Source of the DNA: Burkholderiales bacterium
GTDB taxonomy: Bacteria; Pseudomonadota; Gammaproteobacteria; Burkholderiales; Casimicrobiaceae
Assembly: GCA_025927765.1 (NCBI GenBank)
Contig: JAICKU010000040.1
Coordinates: forward strand, 1-35,191
Reading direction: 5' to 3'
DNA length: 35,191 nucleotides
Shown: in pieces, positions 7,473-15,692 of the stretch
Layout: every line of letters begins with the position of its first letter
Position numbering within the stretch: the first letter of the stretch is position 1
The notes under the pieces: model-generated
Seen by the model: the letters and a program-made list of their open reading frames with translations, nothing else
Databases searched by the model: none
Told to the model about the DNA's origin: nothing
Program-made: the position numbers and the translations under genes

Positions 7473-8213
7473 TTACCCGGCGACGTACGGAAGGAGCCGG
7501 TCGAACTCCGTCTTGACGACCTGGTAGCACTCGCACGACCGCGCTTCCAATGCCGGGCGATCGAGCACGGTAATCTTGCCTCGACGATAACGAATCAGAC
7601 CCGCGTCTTGCAGCTTGCCTGCAGCCTCGGTGACGCCTTCGCGGCGAACGCCCAGCATGTTGGCGATCAATTCCTGCGTCATCGAGACTTCGCTCGATGA
7701 CAGGCGGTCGAGACTCAGCAACAGCCACCGGCACAATTGCTGGTCGACCGAGTGATGCCGATTGCACACCGCCGTCTGCGCCATCTGTGTGATGAGCGCC
7801 TGGGTATAGCGCAGCAACAGGTGCATCATGGGCCCGAACCGACCGAACTCTTCCTTCAACAACTGCGCCTCCAGCCGGAACCCATAGCCGGCGCTCTGCA
7901 CGACGGCACGACTGGGCGTCGTCTCGCCGCCCATGAACAGCGAGATGCCGAGCATGCCCTCATTTCCCACGATCGCAATCTCGGCCGACGCGCCGTTCTC
8001 CATGACATACAGCAGCGATACGATGGCGGTGGTCGGAAAGTAGACGTGCCGCATCCTGACACCGGGCTCGTACAGGACCGCACCCAGTGTCATCGGAACC
8101 AGTTCAAGGTGCGATTCCAGCCGCTCATAGTCGCTCTTCGGCAACGCATCGAGCAGAAGATTTCGATCGCGGCTTTGGCTTGACGGAGCCGCTGATTTCG
8201 ACCTGTCTTTCAA
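7473..8213 (-). CDS. Crp/Fnr-family transcriptional regulator
   Basis: A cyclic-nucleotide-fold sensor domain (from about LLLDALPKSDYERL, with VYFPTTAIVSLLYV and GNEGMLGISLFMGG) is followed by a winged helix with MTQELIANMLGVRREGVTEAA. There are no N-terminal Fnr-type cysteines, so it is not an Fnr-like iron-sulfur sensor. This subfamily, common in beta- and alphaproteobacteria, has been linked to redox and stress control, but its ligand is mostly unknown. The TTG at 8213 is my choice of start: it gives the usual length of about 246 residues and has AAGG upstream. The frame stays open to an ATG at 8429, but the added residues look like non-coding translation. It is a candidate reader of the Fnr-like sites nearby. 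Confidence 0.8.
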   Translation of the reverse strand: MKDRSKSAAPSSQSRDRNLLLDALPKSDYERLESHLELVPMTLGAVLYEPGVRMRHVYFPTTAIVSLLYVMENGASAEIAIVGNEGMLGISLFMGGETTPSRAVVQSAGYGFRLEAQLLKEEFGRFGPMMHLLLRYTQALITQMAQTAVCNRHHSVDQQLCRWLLLSLDRLSSSEVSMTQELIANMLGVRREGVTEAAGKLQDAGLIRYRRGKITVLDRPALEARSCECYQVVKTEFDRLLPYVAG

Positions 8214-8258
8214 GGGGCGATACCTTGGCGACGCGGCGGCCGGGTTAACCGGATTCCG

Positions 8259-8272
8259 TTGATCATAGTCTA
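8259..8272. promoter_or_regulatory. Degenerate Fnr-like site upstream of the Crp/Fnr gene
   Basis: On the minus strand this reads TAGACTATGATCAA, one base from the TTGAC-N4-ATCAA form seen at two other places in the window. It is about 46 bases upstream of the proposed TTG start, where a self-regulating site would fit. No clear -10 follows, so it may be chance. Confidence 0.25.
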
Positions 8273-8447
8273 GACCAGAACGGGGACGAATTGGTCCATA
8301 TCGGCAAAGCCGCGCCCGGCCTCTTCGCCGGAGGGGAACTTTCGGCCGTGATTTGCGTGCTTGCACGACGACTCGGACAGCGTCCGATGACTCGCGCGTT
8401 TGCGCCGACGCTCCGGCGCAGCACTCCATCGCTCATTCCATAGCGAT

Positions 8448-8933
8448 TCAGTAGTGCAGGGACATGGTCAAGTCTATGCTGCCCCCGTCGTACCTGAAGC
8501 TTGCGTCAGCGAACGAAGGGGCGCTAAACAAGGCTTTTGCATCGTTTGAAAACCCGTACCCTTCGGTCGGAATGCCGAGCAAACCGGTGTCGAGCTTGCC
8601 ATTCATGTTTTCATCGTGAACGACGGCCATCGCATACGTTCCCGGCGGGACTTCCTCGAAGTCACAACGCGCGCGCGCCTTCCGAATCTTGATCACCATG
8701 ACGTTCGTCGCAGAGTGGAGGTATTCATAAGGGCAGCCTTCCGGCGAGTCGAACAGGGCGCAGGCCACCGTTCCCGTGCTGTTCCTTATGTTCAGGATAT
8801 CCACGTGAATTCCCGGACAACTCGATTGCGCAAAAGCGATTGCGGCAACATTCCAAAGCATGAGCGCCGTAAACCACGTGGTGCATCGCGCTGCCGTTGA
8901 GACGCGCAACATACGATCGTCATCCATGAACAC
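8448..8933 (-). CDS. Secreted DUF2141-family protein
   Basis: A 161-residue protein with an N-terminal signal peptide ending AIAFAQ, then a DUF2141 domain: LNIRNSTGTVACALFDSPEG, a central PPGTYAMAVVHDENMNGKLD and the typical LGIPTEGYGFSNDA. The domain is a small beta-sandwich of unknown function, exported to the periplasm or surface. The HDENMNGKLD loop resembles a metal-binding loop but this is unproved. The GTG start at 8933 overlaps the stop of the PAS kinase (TAGTG), so translation is probably coupled; ATGs at 8927 and 8912 are in frame and either could be the true start. Confidence 0.85.
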   Translation of the reverse strand: MFMDDDRMLRVSTAARCTTWFTALMLWNVAAIAFAQSSCPGIHVDILNIRNSTGTVACALFDSPEGCPYEYLHSATNVMVIKIRKARARCDFEEVPPGTYAMAVVHDENMNGKLDTGLLGIPTEGYGFSNDAKALFSAPSFADASFRYDGGSIDLTMSLHY

Positions 8934-10117
8934 TACCGCTTTGGGTTGACTGGTTCAAACACTGTCTGGCAGCCCCGACGCGACGCTGCTCCGCCCGCAT
9001 CTTGGCGGAGATCCCGGTTGCTCTCTTGATCGCGTTGATCGCGCGCGATGGGCAGCGCGAACGCGAAGGTACTTCCTGCGCCAAGTTCACTCTGCGCCCA
9101 AATGCGTCCGCCGTGCGCTTCAACGATCAAACGACTGTTGTACAGCCCAAGGCCCAGGCCTTTGATCGTGGGGTCGGTCGTGACGCGGGAGAACCGTTGG
9201 AACAACTTGGGCAATGCGTCCTCGGGAATGCCGACGCCGTGATCAGTGACCGTCACGACCGTTTCATTTTCATGGGTGCCGATCAGGACCGTCACCGGCG
9301 CGTCATCGGAGGAGTACTGGAGGGCGTTGCCGATCAGGTTATCGAGGACGCGCTCCACCCGGCCTGCGTCCGCCAAAACAGGCGCCGCCCCATCGGCGGC
9401 GAGGCGAACGCGGCGCGAGGCGTCCGCATCGAGATTCTCGAGCACGCCGCTCGCGAGTTCGCTCAGATCGAACAGCGACTTGTGGAGCTGTATCTGCGCC
9501 GATTCCAGCCGAGTCGTCTCGATGAGGTCATCGATCATGCCGGTCATGCGCCGACTGCTGCGGAGGATCATGTCCACGAACTTCGCGCCCTGCGAGACGT
9601 CGTCTTTTTCCAGCAATGCGCGCAGTACTGATGCCGAATAGCTGATCGAAGAAAGCGGATTGCGTAGATCGTGGGAAATCAGGCCGACGTACTGCTCATG
9701 GAACTGCTCGCGCGCCTTCCGCTCTGTAATATCTATTGCAACTTCCATCCGGACCAGACGTCCGTCGACCCACGGGATGCCCTTGTCTACACAGAGAAAC
9801 CAGCGATGGTTGACCGTATTCTGGAACTCCCACATCACTGGCGAGCATCCATGCCGGTTTTCCACCAGCCGGTGATTGGTACAGAAGGGGCACGGGCCGT
9901 TTTGGCCCCGCTGCAGTACCTTGTAGCAGAGTTGACCGACGGCGTTCGATCCCCATAGCTGCTGCCCGTAGCCGTTCAGGAATAGCAGTTCGTGGGTCTT
10001 CATGTCCGCGACATAGAGCAGGACCTCGAATGCATCAAAGATCCTCGAGACGGCGGTAAACTGATCGAGGCCCGGGTGCTCGAAGAGATCGATCCACGAA
10101 CCTGCCTGTTTCTTCAT
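8933..10117 (-). CDS. PAS-domain sensor histidine kinase with CPFC motif
   Basis: A 394-residue soluble kinase. Residues 20-135 form a PAS domain (FEVLLYVADMKTHELLFLN) that contains CPFC at 76-79 within NGPCPFCTN, a motif that could bind a metal or form a redox-sensitive disulfide. The phospho-acceptor is His149 (LISHDLRNPLSS) and the ATPase domain has Asn264 (LIGNALQYSS), DHGVGIP and GLGLGLYNS. The last 35 residues are polar and unconserved in appearance. No response regulator is adjacent. The stop overlaps the start of the DUF2141 gene, so the two are likely one transcript. Confidence 0.87.
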   Translation of the reverse strand: MKKQAGSWIDLFEHPGLDQFTAVSRIFDAFEVLLYVADMKTHELLFLNGYGQQLWGSNAVGQLCYKVLQRGQNGPCPFCTNHRLVENRHGCSPVMWEFQNTVNHRWFLCVDKGIPWVDGRLVRMEVAIDITERKAREQFHEQYVGLISHDLRNPLSSISYSASVLRALLEKDDVSQGAKFVDMILRSSRRMTGMIDDLIETTRLESAQIQLHKSLFDLSELASGVLENLDADASRRVRLAADGAAPVLADAGRVERVLDNLIGNALQYSSDDAPVTVLIGTHENETVVTVTDHGVGIPEDALPKLFQRFSRVTTDPTIKGLGLGLYNSRLIVEAHGGRIWAQSELGAGSTFAFALPIARDQRDQESNRDLRQDAGGAASRRGCQTVFEPVNPKR

Positions 10118-10150
10118 CGACTTCTCGTATCGGTTCGCATCCGGACTCTG

Positions 10151-10846
10151 TCAGACCACAGTCCCGAAGAGTCGTCCGACGCCGGCGGTCAGTGCCATCG
10201 CCAGTGCGCCCCAGAACGCTACTCGCATCGCACCCTTCGTCACTCCCGCGCCGCCCACGCGGGCGGCCAGGCCGCCCAGGATCGCGAGGAACACGAGCGA
10301 AGTTACCGATACCACCGGAATCAGAGCCGACGACGAGACTATCGCGACAGCCAGCAGTGGCATGGCGGCGCCCAACGCAAAGCTCGCCGCTGACGTGAAC
10401 GCGGCTTGAATCGGCCGCGCGCTCAGCGTTTCCGAGATACCGAGTTCGTCGCGAGCATGCGCGCCGATCGCGTCATGGGCCATCAGTTGCTCGGCAACCT
10501 TTTTCGCGAGCTCGGGATCCACGCCGCGGCCGACATAGATCGCTGTCAGTTCGCGTCGCTCCCCCGAGTCGTCCGCTTTGAGTTCGGCGCGCTCGAGCGT
10601 GAGCGCAGCTGTTTCGGAATCGGACTGCGAACGTACTGACACGTACTCACCGGCAGCCATCGACATGGCTCCCGCTACCAGGCCCGCGACACCTGCGACC
10701 ATCACTGCGCCGTGGGTCGCGCCCGCCGCGGCGACACCGAGCACGAGGCTCGCCGTCGAGACGATGCCGTCGTTCGCGCCGAGTACCGCAGCGCGTAGCC
10801 AGCCGATGCGATCGGTACGATGGGACTCGCGATGGATTCTTGGCAT
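10151..10846 (-). CDS. VIT1/CCC1-family metal transporter
   Basis: A 231-residue membrane protein of the VIT/CCC1 family, which moves Fe2+ or Mn2+ across membranes in exchange for protons. Family marks are LGANDGIVSTASLVLGVAAA, AGAMSMAAGEYVSVRSQSD in the second helix, and a cytoplasmic Glu-rich region (ERAELKADDSGERRE) corresponding to the metal-binding helices. Three further membrane segments follow. It is 33 bases upstream of the PAS kinase on the same strand. An Fnr-like site lies about 165 bases upstream, so anaerobic control is plausible. Whether it exports metal or fills a compartment is unknown. Confidence 0.88.
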   Translation of the reverse strand: MPRIHRESHRTDRIGWLRAAVLGANDGIVSTASLVLGVAAAGATHGAVMVAGVAGLVAGAMSMAAGEYVSVRSQSDSETAALTLERAELKADDSGERRELTAIYVGRGVDPELAKKVAEQLMAHDAIGAHARDELGISETLSARPIQAAFTSAASFALGAAMPLLAVAIVSSSALIPVVSVTSLVFLAILGGLAARVGGAGVTKGAMRVAFWGALAMALTAGVGRLFGTVV

Positions 10847-11212
10847 AAGATTCGCGCCGGAACCTTGTACCCCTCTTGACCGCTGCCTTCGGTTCGCTGA
10901 GCGCCTCCTTCACATCGAGTCGATGCAAAGCCGGCCGATGCCCGTCCGACCGTTCTGACGGCCGAACTGAACTCGCCTTGAAACTACTGCGGAATCTGCC
11001 GAGGCGATTTGATCAACGTCAAAGCGAGAGGCCGCCGAGCTGGTTTCGCTCTCGTCTCGATTCCTGTGTCAACCCCGGACGAAAACCGTGCAGTTGGTGT
11101 GGCGGCTGCATCACCGCGACGGTCCTCGAGCGCCAGGAGCCTTAGTCGCCTTCACTCGTAGAGCAGGTCCGGTTGCAAGCCCCCGCAGCCGGGAATCACA
11201 TTCCTACGCGCG
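10847..11212. other. Gap between VIT gene and SulP gene; holds one Fnr-type site
   Basis: No reading frame here looks protein-like. The only clear feature is the Fnr-type site at 11009-11022. Base use shifts across this gap: the genes to the left have more A/T in third positions than those to the right, where GC-rich dinucleotides dominate. No repeat or tRNA marks a boundary. Confidence 0.5.
11009..11022. promoter_or_regulatory. Fnr/Anr-type site, TTGAT-N4-GTCAA
   Basis: TTGATCAACGTCAA is one base from the Fnr consensus and, read on the minus strand, has the same TTGAC-N4-ATCAA form as the site at 4894. On the minus strand a weak -10 (TAGTTT, 10987-10982) lies at class II spacing and would lead toward the VIT gene with a leader of roughly 130 bases. 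No gene lies close by in the other direction. Confidence 0.5.
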
Positions 11213-13222
11213 CTACCGCGTCAGCGCCGTCGCCGCCCGATTCGCGGTCTCGATGCGATCCGCCAGCGTGCGCATGATGAAGTCATCGAACGCGTGCGCG
11301 AGCTCGGGACGTTCCTGGCGCATGCGCTCCATCCTCGCGCGCGTCAACGTGAAAATCGTTGCCGGGCCTTCGGCGGAAACCGTCGCCACTCGCGCGGTAT
11401 TGCGCACGAAGCCCATTTCGCCAAGCATCGTATGCGTCGTGATGCGACGCAGGCGCACGCGCCCGTCATCGCCCTCGACGTCGACCGCGAGATCGCCCGC
11501 CGCAACGAGGTCGATGCTGTCCGCCGGCTCGCCCTGGCGGTAGATCGTCTGTGACGCGTCGACGTGCCGCCTCTCCAGGTACCGCATGAGATCGCCGGCC
11601 GCGACGTTCGTGCCGAGCTGGTGCTGCAGCCACGCTTCGAACGCAGGCAGATCCCGCTCGGGCTCGACGCCGCCGTCAGCGATCAATCGATCCTCGCACC
11701 ACGCGAGCCCAGTGTTGAGATCGGCAAAGACCTGGTGGCGGCTCCTGCCGCCGAAGAAGCCCGCGCGCGCGAACGCTGCGCGATTGACTGGCGACAGCGA
11801 GCAATAGACGATCGTCGTCGCCTGCCAATCGCAAAGATTGCGAAGTTTGGTGAGGCTCATGATGGCCGAGGCGTCGACGCCCGACACCATCGCGAAATCG
11901 AGCACCACGTAGCGGACCGTTCCGCGACGTGCCGACTCGATGTCGTTGCGGATGCGCTCGAACAGGCTTTCCGACGAGCCGAAGAAGATGTAACCCGACA
12001 GCCAGTAGAGCCGGATGGCCGCCCCGTGGTCGCGCAGATACGCCGATTCCTGCACCGAGCGGTCGACGTTGCTCGCGAAAAGCGCCCGCGTGGCGTAGCG
12101 GCGTACGGCGCCGAGGCGTGCGTAGTCGAGCGCAAAGCGAACGCAGGCCGCCACCACGCCGACGAGCACGCCGACGACGAATCCGTACCGTACGCACACG
12201 AGCATGATCGCGATTGCGAGCAGCAGCTCCTGCCACGCGCGCTGCGCCAAGGGTCGCGCGAGCGCCTCGACGAAGAACGTGTAGCCGAGATAGAACACGA
12301 GGCCGGCAATGATCGGAACGGGGATGAGGCCCGGCAGGTCGAAATGCGCGACCGCCACGACCCCGAGAACCAGCGCTGCGGCGACGCCGCTCATTCGCGT
12401 GGCGGCCCCCGCCTGCTTGAGCAGCACGCTCGTGCCGGTCTGCAGTCCCGATGCGATGCCGCCGAAGGGTGCGGCCACCACATTGCCGAGGCCATTTGCA
12501 CGGAATTCGCGATCGAGGTCGCCGGACGTCTTTCGCATCACCTCGATGCTCGACACTTTCGTGACGAGGGAAATGAGCGCGACGATCGCCACGGCAATGA
12601 ACTGCGGCAGCATTTCGATCACGATCGGCCACGTGAGGCGCGTCGTTCGCACCGCCTCCAGAGGGACCCAAGGCGTCAGCGCGCCGAGCGCGGGCAGGTA
12701 CCAGCCATGCTCGGGTCCCGACAATCCGAGTTCGCGCAGAGCCAGGGCCGCGATGAGCCACATCGCGAGCAGCGTCACCGGCATCGCCAGCGCCCATCGG
12801 CTCCAACGGCGCACGGCGAGCAAGACCAGCAGCGCGGCGAGGGCCGAGACGAGTTGCGCATTGGACGTGGTGGTCCACGCGGGAGTCACCGACGTCAGCG
12901 AAAGCGAGATGCCCGTCGCCGTGCGAACGCCGCCGATGATCAGCAGCCAGCCGGTGGCCGCCAGAAATCCACCGACGACGAAATACGGGATGAAGCGGCA
13001 ATACGATCCCAGGCGAAAGGCGCCGATGCAGAACAGGAGCGCGCCGGCCACCACGGTTGCGGCCGTGAACACGAGCATCACGGTCTGGATCGCGACCGCC
13101 GCACTTTGCGTTGCTGCGAATACCGATGGGCCGGTCGTCGCGCTCAACAGCACGAGCACGGCACCGGTGGGAGAATCGATGCCGTGGCGAGCGGCGGCAA
13201 CGAGGTGCGAAGAGCGATCCAT
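11213..13222 (-). CDS. SulP-type anion transporter with STAS and cNMP domains (main part)
   Basis: A 669-codon frame holding most of a SulP/SLC26 transporter: hydrophobic membrane domain to about residue 365, a STAS domain at about 400-510 (LDFAMVSGVDASAIMSL) and a cyclic-nucleotide-binding domain at about 545-650 (GEMGFVRNTARVATV). Such fusions are thought to carry sulfate, bicarbonate or other anions under nucleotide control. The true N-terminus is in another frame (13144-13482): adding one G in the ACGGC near 13182-13186 would join RTSLPPLAT to GIDSPTGAV as in relatives. As sequenced, the first membrane helix is detached, so the gene is probably inactive unless this is a read error. The ATG at 13222 is not a natural start. 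Confidence 0.75.
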   Translation of the reverse strand: MDRSSHLVAAARHGIDSPTGAVLVLLSATTGPSVFAATQSAAVAIQTVMLVFTAATVVAGALLFCIGAFRLGSYCRFIPYFVVGGFLAATGWLLIIGGVRTATGISLSLTSVTPAWTTTSNAQLVSALAALLVLLAVRRWSRWALAMPVTLLAMWLIAALALRELGLSGPEHGWYLPALGALTPWVPLEAVRTTRLTWPIVIEMLPQFIAVAIVALISLVTKVSSIEVMRKTSGDLDREFRANGLGNVVAAPFGGIASGLQTGTSVLLKQAGAATRMSGVAAALVLGVVAVAHFDLPGLIPVPIIAGLVFYLGYTFFVEALARPLAQRAWQELLLAIAIMLVCVRYGFVVGVLVGVVAACVRFALDYARLGAVRRYATRALFASNVDRSVQESAYLRDHGAAIRLYWLSGYIFFGSSESLFERIRNDIESARRGTVRYVVLDFAMVSGVDASAIMSLTKLRNLCDWQATTIVYCSLSPVNRAAFARAGFFGGRSRHQVFADLNTGLAWCEDRLIADGGVEPERDLPAFEAWLQHQLGTNVAAGDLMRYLERRHVDASQTIYRQGEPADSIDLVAAGDLAVDVEGDDGRVRLRRITTHTMLGEMGFVRNTARVATVSAEGPATIFTLTRARMERMRQERPELAHAFDDFIMRTLADRIETANRAATALTR

Positions 13223-13482
13223 GTGCCCGCGATGCAGCTGCCGATCAACATCGCCCAGATCGCGATCGGAACGCCGTGAGCGAGCTCGCCGGGGAACATC
13301 AACGCGCCGAACGACACGATGTTGGCGATCAGCACGATCGACGAAACCAGCCCGGCGACGACGTCCTTGAAGGCGTCGCGCACGACGCCGATCGCGCGCA
13401 GCCTGGCGCGTGATCGTGGGCGCGGAGTGCCGGATGCGGTGGCGACGCGTGACGGAGTCAGGATTCCGGAGCGATCGTTCAT
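13144..13482 (-). pseudogene. SulP transporter, N-terminal piece before the frameshift
   Basis: This 112-codon frame starts at ATG 13482 and encodes the cytoplasmic lead and first membrane helices of the SulP protein (DVVAGLVSSIVLIANIVSFG, then PLATASIL). It leaves the SulP frame near 13185 and stops at 13144. With one base restored, the whole gene would span 11213-13482, about 756 residues, divergent from the Sir2 gene 68 bases away. Confidence 0.75.
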
Positions 13483-13550
13483 GAGCGCACGCGGCGAAAC
13501 CGCTCGTCCATCAGCGCGGTCCCATGATCACGGATCGATGCAGGAGCGTC

Positions 13551-14426
13551 ATGCACGACGAACCGAACGCTGACATCGCGTCGCTCGCACGATTCGTGCG
13601 CCGCCACCCTCGGCAGTTCGTCCTGACCGGCGCGGGCACGAGCACCGATTCAGGCATTCCCGGCTACCGCGATGTCGACGGACGCTGGGCCCACCCGCCG
13701 CCGATGCGCATCGACGAGTTTCTTCACAGTAAGCAAGGACATCGTCGCTATTGGTCGCGCAGCATGATCGGCTGGCCGGAACTCGACAACGCGCGCCCGA
13801 ACGCTGCGCACCGCGCGCTCGCAACGCTCGAGGCGCTGGGCTGCATCGACCAACTCGTCACGCAGAACGTCGACGGCCTGCACGAGCGGGCAGGAAGTAT
13901 GCGCGTCATCGAGCTGCACGGCAACGTGCACCGCGTGGTCTGCCTCGTGTGCGGCGCGATGCATTCGCGCGCCTCCGTACAGCGCGCGCTGGAGCGTCGC
14001 AATCGCCTGTTCATGCCGACCACGGCCCTCCCGGCGCCGGACGGCGATGCCGACACGAGCGCGAGCGGCGAGCATCTCGACGAATTCATCCCGCCGTCGT
14101 GCAGCATCTGCCATGGAAAGCTCAAGCCCGACGTCGTGTTCTTCGGCGAAGCCGTGCCACGCCCGCGCGTGGACGCCGCGCACGACGCGCTCGAGCGCGC
14201 CGATGCGATGCTCGTCGTCGGCTCGTCGCTGATGGTCTATTCCGGTTACCGCTTCTGCGTGTGGGCCGCGCAGATGGGCAAGCCGATCGCCGCCGTCAAC
14301 GTCGGACGCACGCGGGCCGATGCGCTGCTTGCCCTCAAGGTCGAGCAGCGGTGCGGTGAAGCGCTGAGCGCGCTCGTCGATGACTTGACCGCGCAATACG
14401 CGGCGCATGCGACTCGACCTCATTGA
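13551..14426 (+). CDS. Sir2-family NAD-dependent protein deacylase
   Basis: A 291-residue sirtuin. It shows the NAD-binding GAGTSTDSGIPGYRD (27-41), TQNVDGLH (104-111), the catalytic His123 in ELHG, and four zinc cysteines (131, 134, 184, 187), then PDVVFFGE and a late GSSLMVYSG. Sirtuins remove acyl groups from lysines using NAD+. An insertion of about 30 residues, rich in Ala, Asp and Ser, lies between the two Cys pairs. The ATG at 13551 is chosen because AGGAG lies four bases upstream; an in-frame ATG at 13524 has none. It is divergent from the SulP gene and ends three bases before psuG, which faces it. Confidence 0.88.
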   Translation: MHDEPNADIASLARFVRRHPRQFVLTGAGTSTDSGIPGYRDVDGRWAHPPPMRIDEFLHSKQGHRRYWSRSMIGWPELDNARPNAAHRALATLEALGCIDQLVTQNVDGLHERAGSMRVIELHGNVHRVVCLVCGAMHSRASVQRALERRNRLFMPTTALPAPDGDADTSASGEHLDEFIPPSCSICHGKLKPDVVFFGEAVPRPRVDAAHDALERADAMLVVGSSLMVYSGYRFCVWAAQMGKPIAAVNVGRTRADALLALKVEQRCGEALSALVDDLTAQYAAHATRPH

Positions 14427-14429
14427 GGG

Positions 14430-15395
14430 TCATACGCGCTTGGATGACCGTGCTTCACGTCGTTCGTCCATAGCCGCGTAGGCAACGGCCACGTCGGCGG
14501 CCAGCCGCGCGTTGTTGCGCACGAGCTCGACGTTGCTGCGCAGGCTTCGGCCCCCCGTCAACGCATTGACGCGCGCAAGCAGGAATGGCGTGAGCGCCTT
14601 GCCGGCGATGCCTCGCGTACGCGCTTCCGCGAGTGCCGTTTCCGTGGCCCGCTCGAGCGCATCGCCTGCCAACGCGAACGCTTCGGGGATCGCATTCGCG
14701 ACGACGATGCCGCCGTCGAGGCCGAGCCGCCACTTCGCGTGCATGACGCGCGCGACCTCACTCGCTTCGTCGCAGCGCGCGTCGAGGCGCAGGCCGCTGT
14801 CGCGTTGCAGGAACGCGGGAAAGCGGTCGGTGCGATAGCCGATCACCGGGACGCCCTGCGTCTCCAGGTATTCGAGCGTGAGTGGAAAATCGAGGATGGA
14901 TTTCGCACCGGCGCACACCACGGCAACCGACGTTCGCGCGAGTTCCTGGAGATCGGCGGAGATGTCGAAGCTCGCTTGCGCCCCGCGATGCACGCCGCCG
15001 ATGCCGCCCGTGGCGAACACGCGGATGCCGGCAAGCGCGGCGACGATCATCGTCGCGGCCACCGTCGTGGCGCCACCGACCCCGCGCGCGACGAGCACGG
15101 GAATGTCGCGGCGGCTCGCCTTGGCGATCGCCACGCCTTCGCGGCCGACGCGCTCGAGTTCGTCGTGCGTGAGCCCTGCCTTCAGCCGGCCGTCGACGAT
15201 CGCGATGGTCGCCGGCACGGCACCGCCGGCACGCACATCGGCCTCGACGGCGAGCGCCGTCTCGACGTTCTGCGGCCATGGCATGCCATGCGCGATGATC
15301 GTCGACTCGAGCGCGACGATCGGCTGCTGCGCGTCGAGCGCCGCGCGAACGTCGGTGCCGAGCTCCACGGCATCGGCATTCGCCTGCAGCCGCAT
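14430..15395 (-). CDS. psuG: Pseudouridine-5'-phosphate glycosidase
   Basis: A 321-residue PsuG, near the usual length of about 310. It reversibly splits pseudouridine 5'-phosphate into uracil and ribose 5-phosphate. Visible are ALESTIIAHGMPWPQNVETA with Glu30, GGVHRGAQASFDISADLQEL with a metal-binding Asp144, and Lys165 in CAGAKSILDFPLTLEYLETQ, the lysine that forms the ribose adduct in E. coli PsuG. The frame is open well upstream through the antisense of the M20 gene, but homology begins at the ATG at 15395. The usual partner kinase (psuK) is not adjacent. Confidence 0.9.
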   Translation of the reverse strand: MRLQANADAVELGTDVRAALDAQQPIVALESTIIAHGMPWPQNVETALAVEADVRAGGAVPATIAIVDGRLKAGLTHDELERVGREGVAIAKASRRDIPVLVARGVGGATTVAATMIVAALAGIRVFATGGIGGVHRGAQASFDISADLQELARTSVAVVCAGAKSILDFPLTLEYLETQGVPVIGYRTDRFPAFLQRDSGLRLDARCDEASEVARVMHAKWRLGLDGGIVVANAIPEAFALAGDALERATETALAEARTRGIAGKALTPFLLARVNALTGGRSLRSNVELVRNNARLAADVAVAYAAMDERREARSSKRV

Positions 15396-15409
15396 TCGCG
15401 ATTCGCCTG

Positions 15410-15598
15410 TCACTCGGGGACTCCGGCGAGGCGCAACGCATCGAACAGCGGCGCATACCCGGCGAGGTTCGCCGTCGGACGGATCCATCCCTTGATCGCG
15501 GTGATCAGCCGCGAGTAGCCGGCGACGTCGACGGCGACGATCGCGGCGAATCGCCGCTGATCGCGCACGCTGGGCTGGGGCAGAGGACGCTCGCTCAT
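15410..15598 (-). pseudogene. Class III adenylate cyclase gene, internal-deletion remnant
   Basis: A 62-codon frame that begins like bacterial class III cyclases (RRFAAIVAVDVAGYSRLI, the strand carrying the first metal-binding Asp) and, right after that, continues with GYAPLFDALRLAGVPE, which looks like the extreme C-terminus of TPR-containing cyclases. The catalytic core and repeats between are missing. The simplest reading is an in-frame internal deletion of a gene once well over 1.5 kb. It lies 14 bases upstream of psuG on the same strand. Confidence 0.5.
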
Positions 15599-15692
15599 GA
15601 CACGGGCTGTCATCAACGCAAGACGGCGCATGATACGCGTTGCGGCACGTCCCGTAATGGGGCCGCGGCTGCACATCGAACGAGACCCCATC

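Noticed and set aside
8214-8429. N-terminal extension of the Crp/Fnr protein to an ATG at 8429
   Set aside because: The added residues are Arg-rich without homology and cover an Fnr-like site; a TTG start gives the normal family length.
9020-9055. Repeated TTGATCGCG resembling Fnr half-sites
   Set aside because: It lies inside the kinase coding sequence and lacks the correct spacing.
11564-13279. Long plus-strand reading frame (571 codons) opposite the SulP gene
   Set aside because: It is antisense to a clear transporter and is rich in Arg, His, Glu and Asp with no domain; high GC removes stops from this frame.
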